Source of the DNA: Devosia sp.
GTDB lineage: Bacteria; Pseudomonadota; Alphaproteobacteria; Rhizobiales; Devosiaceae
Reading direction: 5' to 3'
DNA length: 64,000 bases
NCBI RefSeq assembly: GCF_017744655.1
Contig: NZ_JAGIAW010000014.1
Span: 248,001 to 312,000 of the forward strand
This document shows positions 58,061-64,000 of the stretch, one piece after another. The notes beneath the pieces are model-generated. The model worked only from the letters and a program-made list of their open reading frames with translations, searched no databases and was not told the DNA's origin. Every line of letters begins with the position of its first letter. Position 1 is the stretch's first letter. Both the position numbers and the translations under genes were made by a program.

Positions 58061-58789
58061 CTAGGTCAGCACCACATGCTGCGTCAGTTCCTCGATCGTC
58101 GTGTCGGCCTTCGCCACATCGAACACCTTCGTGCCATGGCTCATGATCACGAAGCGATCGCAGACCTGGTAGGCGTGGTAGAGATTGTGCGTCACCAGCA
58201 CGCTCGACACGCCCTCGGCTTTCAACTTCAGCACCTGATTGAGCAGGGCCTCCGTCTCGCGCACCGATAGCGCCGAAGTCGGTTCGTCGAGCAGCAGCAC
58301 GCGCCGCTTGAAGAACACCGCCCGAGCAATCGCCACGGCCTGCTTCTGTCCGCCCGAAAGATCACCCACGAGCTTATCCGGACTGTCGATGCCCGAAATA
58401 TGCACGGCGCTTTCCAGCACCTGCATGGCAATCTCGCGCATCTTTTTCAGGTCCAGAAACCCGAAGCGATCAGTCAATTCGCGACCAAGGAAGATGTTTC
58501 GCGATATGGACAGGCAATCCACCAGCGCCGTGTTCTGGTAGATGGTCTCAATCCCTGCCTCGGCGCTATCGCGGCGATTGGCAAAGGTCTGGCGTTGCCC
58601 ATCCACCGAGATATAGCCCGAGCTTGGCTGGTGAATGCCCGAGATCATGTTGACCGTCGTCGACTTGCCGGCGCCATTGTCGCCGAGCAACCCCACAACC
58701 TCACTGTGCCCAACTTCAAAACTCAGGTCCGTCAGTGCCTTCAGCGGCCCAAAGGTCTTGTTGATATTGTGTAGCTCAAGCAGGCTCAT
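58061..58789 (-). CDS. Sugar ABC transporter ATPase (FrcA-like)
   Basis: A single-domain ATPase of 242 residues. Walker A is LLGDNGAGKSTTVN, the Q-loop is IYQNTALVD, the signature is DLSGGQKQAVAIARAV, Walker B is VLLLDEPTSAL, and the switch histidine is in LVTHNL. The single-domain form is as in the fructose FrcBCA system, unlike the double ATPases RbsA and XylG. It powers the permease encoded upstream, overlapping it by four bases. Confidence 0.94.
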   Translation of the reverse strand: MSLLELHNINKTFGPLKALTDLSFEVGHSEVVGLLGDNGAGKSTTVNMISGIHQPSSGYISVDGQRQTFANRRDSAEAGIETIYQNTALVDCLSISRNIFLGRELTDRFGFLDLKKMREIAMQVLESAVHISGIDSPDKLVGDLSGGQKQAVAIARAVFFKRRVLLLDEPTSALSVRETEALLNQVLKLKAEGVSSVLVTHNLYHAYQVCDRFVIMSHGTKVFDVAKADTTIEELTQHVVLT

Positions 58790-59796
58790 GACTCGGCTCC
58801 CCGGCGATCAAGACCGTGATTGAAGATCGAGGCAGCAACGATCAGCGTGGCGATGAACATGTCGAGATAGAAGCCCGGCGCCCGCATCAGCAGCAGCACG
58901 TCGGTGATGGTGAAGATCAGCATCACCCCTAGAAACACGCCCAGGATCGAGCCACGACCGCCACGAAGGGAAAGCCCGCCGATGACACAGGCGGCGATGG
59001 CCTGAAGCTCCAGCCCTGCCCCCTGTCCCGGCTGCACCGAGCCGACGCGCGTAGTCGCTAGGATGCCGGCAAAGGCAGCCATGAAGCCGGCAATGGCAAA
59101 GGCGATCATCTTGATCCGCCCGGTATTGACCCCGATCGCCGTAGCCGCAGCCCGGTTGCCGCCGGTCGCAAAGATATGGTTGCCCAGCCGATGCCGGTGC
59201 AACAGCGCCCAGAAGATGAGGCACAGAGCGATGAACCAGATGAAGGCGGCATTGATACCGAAAATCGTGCCCGAAAAAAGCGCGTTGAACACAGGGTTGG
59301 GATCAAACCGCACCTGCACTGCTCCATTGATAAGAAGCACCGCGCCGCGCCAGAACAGCAGGCCGCCCAACGTGACGATAAAGCTTGGCAGATGAAATCG
59401 GAGGGTCAGAAACCCGTTGCCAAGCCCGATGACAGCGCCGACCAGCAACCCCACAGGCGCGGCGAGAAACGCATCCACGCCCGCCCCCACCAGCATGGCC
59501 ATGATGATGGCGGTGAGCGTATAGACCGAGCCGATGGAGAGATCGAACTCCCCGGCGATCATCAAGACGCCAGCCCCAAGCGCCAGGCAGCCGAGCACCG
59601 GCACCGAGCGCATCATGATGCCCATATTGGCCGATGAGAGATAACGGAAATCGTCCGGGAACAGCAGCCCCGCGATGATGCAGGCAAGCTGCACGACGAT
59701 GAAAACCAGCAGAATAGCGCCCGCCGGCATGCTGAGAAGGCTATGCAGCCACTCTCCTGCCGAGCGCCGGGGCGCAACGGCCCGGTCATGGGTCAT
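58786..59796 (-). CDS. Sugar ABC transporter permease (FrcC/RbsC-like)
   Basis: A protein of 336 residues with about nine or ten helices. ALGAGVLMIAGEFDLSIGS is the hallmark of the ribose/xylose-type permease family. AIGVNTGRIKMIAFAIAGFMAAFAGIL is the EAA-like loop region that contacts the ATPase. The ATG at 59796 (MTHDRAV) was chosen because the codons of the longer track ORF run through the palindromic repeat. A GTG at 59805 is the alternative. Confidence 0.93.
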   Translation of the reverse strand: MTHDRAVAPRRSAGEWLHSLLSMPAGAILLVFIVVQLACIIAGLLFPDDFRYLSSANMGIMMRSVPVLGCLALGAGVLMIAGEFDLSIGSVYTLTAIIMAMLVGAGVDAFLAAPVGLLVGAVIGLGNGFLTLRFHLPSFIVTLGGLLFWRGAVLLINGAVQVRFDPNPVFNALFSGTIFGINAAFIWFIALCLIFWALLHRHRLGNHIFATGGNRAAATAIGVNTGRIKMIAFAIAGFMAAFAGILATTRVGSVQPGQGAGLELQAIAACVIGGLSLRGGRGSILGVFLGVMLIFTITDVLLLMRAPGFYLDMFIATLIVAASIFNHGLDRRGAES

Positions 59797-59860
59797 ATCG
59801 GTCACGTTTCGTATCCAGTTGTTCGAGCATTCAGCGCCCTTGCCCTTCCTTCGCCGCTCA

Positions 59861-59928
59861 TTCCCGCGAAAGCAGGAATCTTTCGTGTGGCGACAGGGAT
59901 TCCTGCTTTCGCGGGAATGACGCCGTGG
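59861..59928. repeat. Large inverted repeat upstream of the permease gene
   Basis: TTCCCGCGAAAGCAGGAATC at 59861 is the exact reverse complement of 59898-59917, giving a 20-base stem with a 17-base loop. The right arm continues into a 31-base stretch repeated at 61065-61095 with one mismatch. It looks like a dispersed palindromic element. Confidence 0.8.
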
Positions 59929-59961
59929 AAAATTGGGTGGGGCCGAAACCCCACCCACTGA

Positions 59962-60921
59962 TCAGCGATAGGTGCCGATGAACGGCTTCACGACGCCGAT
60001 GCGGGCCTGGTCGAGGAAAGCACCCTGGCCGGTATCGACATCGGTCGGCGTCAGACCATAGCGCGCGGCCATGGCGATCTGGGCGATCGGATAATAGCCC
60101 TGGAGGTAGGGCTGCTGGTCCATCGTGGCGAACATGGCGCCCGATTCCACCGCATTGACGATCTCGACCGCGAGGTCAAAGCCGCCGAACGGCACGTCGA
60201 CGCCCGCGTCCTTGATCGCACCCGCGCCAACAGTGGAGGTCACCGAACCGGTGCCGAACACGGCCTTGATATCGGGATTGGCGATCAGGGCCTGTGCCAT
60301 GATGTTCTGTGCTTCAGCAGGATCGAGTCCGGCACGCACGGTTTCAACCTTGATGCCATGCTCGGTCATCGCGCGCTCGATGCCGCCGCCACGGGCCACG
60401 GCAAAGCTGGCTTCCGGGATTTCGCGCGGGTTGAAGACGGTATCGCCTTCCTTGAGATCGAAGGCTTCGATCATGCGGATGCCCAGTTCATAGCCCGAGG
60501 CTTCTTCGTTCATGCCCACATAGGCCTGGCGGCAATTGCCGGCTGCACCTTCGAGGTCGTCATTGTTGAAGCCGATGACCACGACGCCCGCGTCGACCGC
60601 AGCGCAGATGCTGTCATCAAACGCGTCGGACGAGGAAATGGCGACAGCAATGCCATCAACCCCGGTTGCCACGGCCGTATCGATCAGGTCATTCTGGCGC
60701 ACCGGATCATTGTTTGCATATTGAACGTCGAGATCGACGTTGAATGCGGCGGCGGCATCTTGCGCGCCCTTCACCACCGGATTGAAGAACTGCACGCTGG
60801 GATCGAGATAGATGATCATGGTCGCTTTGACGGGCGCCTGATCCTGCGCCAGCGCGCCACCGACGGTTGCGAACAGAGCGCAACCGGCCAACAGAGCAGC
60901 TTTTGACTTGGTCAATTTCAT
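59962..60921 (-). CDS. Sugar ABC transporter substrate-binding protein
   Basis: A periplasmic binding protein of 319 residues. The signal peptide MKLTKSKAALLAGCALFATVGGALAQ ends at an AxA-like site. The body has the type I periplasmic fold, with MIIYLDPSVQFFNPVVKGA near the start, GVDGIAVAISSSDAFD and VVVIGFNNDD. It delivers a sugar to the permease encoded downstream. The linkage with the dehydratase and dehydrogenase genes suggests a pentose, hexose or uronate, but the ligand cannot be read. A GGAGG-like ribosome site precedes the ATG. Confidence 0.94.
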   Translation of the reverse strand: MKLTKSKAALLAGCALFATVGGALAQDQAPVKATMIIYLDPSVQFFNPVVKGAQDAAAAFNVDLDVQYANNDPVRQNDLIDTAVATGVDGIAVAISSSDAFDDSICAAVDAGVVVIGFNNDDLEGAAGNCRQAYVGMNEEASGYELGIRMIEAFDLKEGDTVFNPREIPEASFAVARGGGIERAMTEHGIKVETVRAGLDPAEAQNIMAQALIANPDIKAVFGTGSVTSTVGAGAIKDAGVDVPFGGFDLAVEIVNAVESGAMFATMDQQPYLQGYYPIAQIAMAARYGLTPTDVDTGQGAFLDQARIGVVKPFIGTYR

Positions 60922-61064
60922 CGCTTAATCCTCCCTTTGGATTGTGGCGGGCCCTCCTCAGGTCCCGCTTCGGGCGGCGTGCTCCGACCAAAGATTGCGC
61001 CGCCAGATTCTGTCATTCCCACCACGTCATCTCCGCCAAAGCGGAGGTCTCCCTCCTCAGGTGA

Positions 61065-61095
61065 GATTCCCGCTTTCGCGGGAATGACGCCGTGG
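61065..61095. repeat. Second copy of the dispersed palindromic repeat
   Basis: Matches 59898-59928 at 30 of 31 positions. ATTCCCGC and GCGGGAAT form a stem within it. It lies just past the aldehyde dehydrogenase stop, with a further CTCCGC/GCGGAG hairpin near 61031. Confidence 0.75.
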
Positions 61096-61106
61096 GTGTG
61101 TTTCTC

Positions 61107-62648
61107 CTAGTGCTCGAACCAAGGCTCCCCGCGCCCAAGGGTCATGTGCAGACCCTTGAACTGCGAATATTCATCAAAGCCATAGCGCCCGAGTTCGCGA
61201 CCAACGCCGCTCATCTTGTAGCCACCGATGGGCATTTCCGGCGTTCCCTCGATCACCGAATTGATCCAGCATCGCCCCGCCCGCAGTTTTCGCGTGGTTT
61301 GAATCGCCGTCTCCAGGTCGCGCGACCAGACGCCGGCCGAAAGACCGAACGGCGTGCCATTGGCAAGAGCGACAGCCTCCTCCGGCGTGTCAAAACCAAT
61401 GGTGGCGAGCACCGGCCCAAATATTTCTTCTTGGGCGATGCGCATGTCAGGTCGCACCTTGTCGAAGACCGTCGGAGCAAAGAAATTACCCGATCCCTCA
61501 TCGAGCATCTCGCCGCCCAGCAGCAGTTCGGCGCCCTCTTCCAGACCAGCCGCCACGTAGCCCGCAACCTTGTGGAGATGCGGCACGGACACCATTGCGC
61601 CATAGCGGGTCGTGGCGGCCAGCGGATCGCCGAACGGCAGGCGACGCGAGAGATCGAGCAGGCGCTCGAGCAAGGCCGGACGGATAGAATTTTCAACGAT
61701 CAGCCGGCTGCCCGAAATGCAGCACTGACCGGCATTGTGATAGACGCCATAGGCAATGCCATCAGCTGCCGCCTCGAGATCGGCATCGGCAAAGACGATC
61801 TGCGGCCCCTTGCCCCCGAGTTCGAGCCCGACACGCTTCACATTGCTCGCCGCAATCCCGGCAAGCTGCGTGCCGACACGCACGGAGCCCGTGAAGGCCA
61901 CCATGTCGACACGCGGGTCTTCGGCGAGGATTTGCCCGACATCCGGCCCATAACCGGTGATGACGTTGAACACCCCCGCCGGCAGGCCCGCCTCAAGCGC
62001 GATCTCGGCCAGCCGGACCGTCGTGCCGGAGGTGAATTCACTCGGCTTCACCACAACGGTGCAGCCCGCTCCCAGCGCCCACGGCACACGCTCCGACATG
62101 ATGATGAAGGGAAAATTCCACGGCGTGATGATGCCCACAACCCCGGCCGGCTCGCGCAGCACAAGCCCAAGCCGATTGGCCCCGATGGCATTATGCGTAT
62201 CGCCCTCGAGCCCGCGGCATTGGCCGGCCGCATAGGTCCAGAGATCGGCGCAATAACCGATTTCGCCGCGCGCCTGGTTGATCGGCTTGCCCGTCTCGAG
62301 GCATTCGATCAGCGCCAACTCGTCCTGATGCTTCAGAATGCCCTGCGCGATGGCGTGAAGAATGGTCGAACGCTCGGCCCCGCTCATCCGCCCCCAGGGG
62401 CCATTGTCGAAAGCCGTGCGAGCTGCGCCGATAGCGCGCGAAGCATCTTCCGTCGTGCCAGCAGGCCAGGTGCCGATGACCTTGCCGCGATGGCCAGGGC
62501 TCTCCCGCTCCACGACCTTTCCAGACACAGCATCCACGGATTTGCCATCGATAAGCATGCGATAGGCGCGTTTACTCTGAACACGCGGATCACTAAGATT
62601 CGGAACGGCAAAATTGTCCTGAAAGCTGGATTGACTTGTGATGGCCAT
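61107..62648 (-). CDS. NAD(P)-dependent aldehyde dehydrogenase
   Basis: A protein of 513 residues. Family blocks are IITPWNFPFIIMSERVPWAL, VKPSEFTSGTTV, FTGSVRVGTQLA, the catalytic glutamate in GLELGGKGPQIVFAD, the nucleophilic cysteine in NAGQCCISGSRL and EEIFGPVLATIGF. The ATG at 62648 sets a normal N-terminus, whereas the longer track ORF crosses the regulator gene. It would oxidise an aldehyde intermediate such as glycolaldehyde, lactaldehyde or 2-ketoglutarate semialdehyde. It is divergent from the GntR gene across 118 bases that hold the operators. Confidence 0.94.
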   Translation of the reverse strand: MAITSQSSFQDNFAVPNLSDPRVQSKRAYRMLIDGKSVDAVSGKVVERESPGHRGKVIGTWPAGTTEDASRAIGAARTAFDNGPWGRMSGAERSTILHAIAQGILKHQDELALIECLETGKPINQARGEIGYCADLWTYAAGQCRGLEGDTHNAIGANRLGLVLREPAGVVGIITPWNFPFIIMSERVPWALGAGCTVVVKPSEFTSGTTVRLAEIALEAGLPAGVFNVITGYGPDVGQILAEDPRVDMVAFTGSVRVGTQLAGIAASNVKRVGLELGGKGPQIVFADADLEAAADGIAYGVYHNAGQCCISGSRLIVENSIRPALLERLLDLSRRLPFGDPLAATTRYGAMVSVPHLHKVAGYVAAGLEEGAELLLGGEMLDEGSGNFFAPTVFDKVRPDMRIAQEEIFGPVLATIGFDTPEEAVALANGTPFGLSAGVWSRDLETAIQTTRKLRAGRCWINSVIEGTPEMPIGGYKMSGVGRELGRYGFDEYSQFKGLHMTLGRGEPWFEH

Positions 62649-62698
62649 GGCGGACTGATCCACCTCCCCGAAGATGCTGGACCCGTTCAAACGCGTCC

Positions 62699-62725
62699 TG
62701 TATGGAATTGTATGGTACCGTATGG
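62699..62725. promoter_or_regulatory. Triple GTATGG operator between the aldehyde dehydrogenase and GntR genes
   Basis: GTATGG starts at 62700, 62710 and 62720, exactly ten bases apart, one helix turn each. The middle copy begins TTGTATGGTAC, shared with the site at 52993. It probably binds the FCD-GntR protein on one face of the DNA. Confidence 0.65.
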
Positions 62726-62766
62726 CGCATTGACCCAAGCTGTCAATGGCATGGGCGAGATGTAAT

Positions 62767-63453
62767 ATGACCTTGGATATGCAGACGTCGGCCGAGAGCG
62801 GAGAAAGCGCGGCAGCATCAATCGAGAAGGACCTGCGCCGCTCGATCATCGAGCTCGAGCTCCTGCCCGGTACGCGCCTTTCCGAACAGGATATCGCGAC
62901 AAAACTAGGCGTTTCCCGCCAGCCCGTACGCGAAGCGCTGATCCGCCTCGCCAATTCCCGCCTGATTGAAATCCGGCCCCATCGCGGCACGGTGGTCGCC
63001 CGTATTTCAGCCAAGGAAATGATCGAGGCGCTCTTTGTCCGTCAGTCGGTGGAGATCGCCGTCGTCGCCAAGGCCGCACAAAATTTCGACGCCTGGCAGC
63101 GCAAGCGAATCTCGAGCCTCCTGGTAAAACAGGCCGAAGCCGCCGAGAAACTCGACCATGCCGGCTTCCGCGAGCACGACGAGGCCTTTCACATCGCCAT
63201 CGCTACCGGCGCCGGCGTCGGCATCGCCTGGATCGCCATTGCCGATATGAAGACGCACATGGACCGGGTCTGTAACATGACCCTACAAAGCGAGGCCGAC
63301 ATGGCCCGCCGCGTCCGCGAACACACCGCCATCATGGATGCCATCGACGCTCATGATGTGGAAGGCGCAAAAGCGGCCATGGCGACGCATTTGGGCAGTA
63401 TTCTCGACGAACTTCCCGAGCTAGAAACCCGTCACGCCAATCTTTTTATCTAG
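62767..63453 (+). CDS. GntR/FCD-family transcriptional regulator
   Basis: A protein of 228 residues. The winged helix (about 20-85) has LLPGTRLSEQDIATKLGVSRQPVREALIRL, and the FCD ligand domain (about 95-220) has FVRQSVEIAVVAKAA, the metal-ligand histidine in FREHDEAFHIAIA and HTAIMDAIDAHDVEGAKAAMATHLG near the end. Such proteins respond to sugar acids or their lactones. Its own region and that of the dehydrogenase operon share an operator-like sequence, so it probably represses both until an aldonate or related acid is present. Confidence 0.94.
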   Translation: MTLDMQTSAESGESAAASIEKDLRRSIIELELLPGTRLSEQDIATKLGVSRQPVREALIRLANSRLIEIRPHRGTVVARISAKEMIEALFVRQSVEIAVVAKAAQNFDAWQRKRISSLLVKQAEAAEKLDHAGFREHDEAFHIAIATGAGVGIAWIAIADMKTHMDRVCNMTLQSEADMARRVREHTAIMDAIDAHDVEGAKAAMATHLGSILDELPELETRHANLFI

Positions 63454-63471
63454 ACCGCTCGGAGTTCACCA

Positions 63472-64000
63472 ATGACGCAATCCGCCCGCTATCCGAGCCT
63501 TGCCGGCATGCCCGTGGTCATTTCCGGCGGCGCCTCCGGCATTGGCGGGGCCCTGGTGCGAAATTTTGCTGCACAGGGCGCCAAGGTCGGCTTTGTCGAC
63601 ATCCAGGACGACCGCGGCACGGCTCTTGCTGCCCAACTGACCGCAGCCGGCCAGGCCGTACTCTTCACCCGTTGCGACATCACCAACACCGACGCCTATC
63701 AGACCGCCATTGCCGGCTTCGCTGCCGCCCATGGCGACGCCTTAGCCCTCGTCAACAATGCTGCCCACGACCAGCGCCACGAATGGCAGGAAGTGACCTC
63801 GGCCTATTGGGACGACCGCATGGCGGTCAATTTGAAGCATTCCTTCTTCGCCATCCAGGCCGTCGCACCCGGCATGGCCAAGGCCGGCCGCGGCTCGATC
63901 ATCAATACCGGCTCCATAAGCTGGATGATCATGTCGCCCAAAATCCCGGTCTATGAGACCGCAAAGGCCGCCACCCATGGCCTCACCCGCGGCATGGCAC
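63472..64000 (+). CDS. SDR-family oxidoreductase (runs off the window end)
   Basis: The visible part is about 176 residues. The NAD site is PVVISGGASGIGGALVRNF, the acidic cofactor residue is in VGFVDIQDD, ALVNNAAHD is the NNAG-like block, and the catalytic serine and YETAK are in NTGSISWMIM and VYETAKAATHG. GGAG lies ten bases before the ATG. It is probably a sugar dehydrogenase (aldose to lactone) in the same pathway and is the next gene after the regulator in the same direction. The 3' end is missing. Confidence 0.9.
   Translation, partial: MTQSARYPSLAGMPVVISGGASGIGGALVRNFAAQGAKVGFVDIQDDRGTALAAQLTAAGQAVLFTRCDITNTDAYQTAIAGFAAAHGDALALVNNAAHDQRHEWQEVTSAYWDDRMAVNLKHSFFAIQAVAPGMAKAGRGSIINTGSISWMIMSPKIPVYETAKAATHGLTRGMA

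Overview
The window reads as alphaproteobacterial chromosome. It has a high-GC coding style, a cyoABCD plus SURF1 quinol oxidase operon, Frc-type sugar ABC genes and rhizobial-type glycan genes. A Hyphomicrobiales member such as a Devosia relative is plausible, but that is inference because there is no rRNA or other marker here.

Region 1 (1-1547) is ordinary chromosome: a J-domain membrane protein and a VWA-domain protein, both on the minus strand. Region 2 (about 1.59-38.91 kb) looks like one integrated mobilizable element. A truncated copy of a tRNA-Arg 3' half, including CCA, lies at 1548-1594. The intact tRNA-Arg(CCG) lies at 38866-38942 in the same orientation, with an integrase gene beside it. 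This is the arrangement expected when an element enters a tRNA gene, rebuilds it and displaces the old 3' end.

The left two thirds of the element (2.6-26.9 kb) is a surface-glycan locus. It contains a CapD/WbpM-type dehydratase, two DegT aminotransferases, WecB/WecC, Gmd, a probable perosamine synthase, glycosyltransferases, an initiating sugar transferase, Wzx- and Wzy-like membrane proteins, a heparinase-like protein, an acetyltransferase, two methyltransferases and a sulfatase-fold membrane enzyme. Together they could make nucleotide sugars (UDP-ManNAcA, and probably GDP-perosamine and a UDP-4-amino sugar), assemble a repeat unit on undecaprenyl phosphate, flip and polymerise it, and decorate it. 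The right third (27.1-38.7 kb) is the mobility module: an S24-like regulator, unknown proteins, a ParA-like ATPase, a coupling protein, a MobF relaxase with helicase, an excisionase-like HTH protein and a frameshifted tyrosine integrase. No mating-pore genes are present, so the element would need a helper to transfer.

Region 3 (39-46.4 kb) is chromosome again: tag, an RND efflux pair, and a divergent OmpR-type regulator with its histidine kinase. Region 4 (46.4-52.9 kb) is the bo3-type quinol oxidase cyoABCD with SURF1, and a divergent MFS transporter. Region 5 (53-64 kb) is a sugar or sugar-acid catabolic locus: a Gfo/Idh/MocA dehydrogenase, an IlvD/Edd dehydratase, a DapA-family lyase, an ABC sugar importer, an aldehyde dehydrogenase, a GntR/FCD regulator and an SDR running off the end. 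It probably encodes a non-phosphorylative oxidative route with shared GntR operators. Inside region 5 sits a compact run of three tiny single-span membrane proteins around a GNAT acetyltransferase. Two of the three were too short or mis-started in the ORF track.
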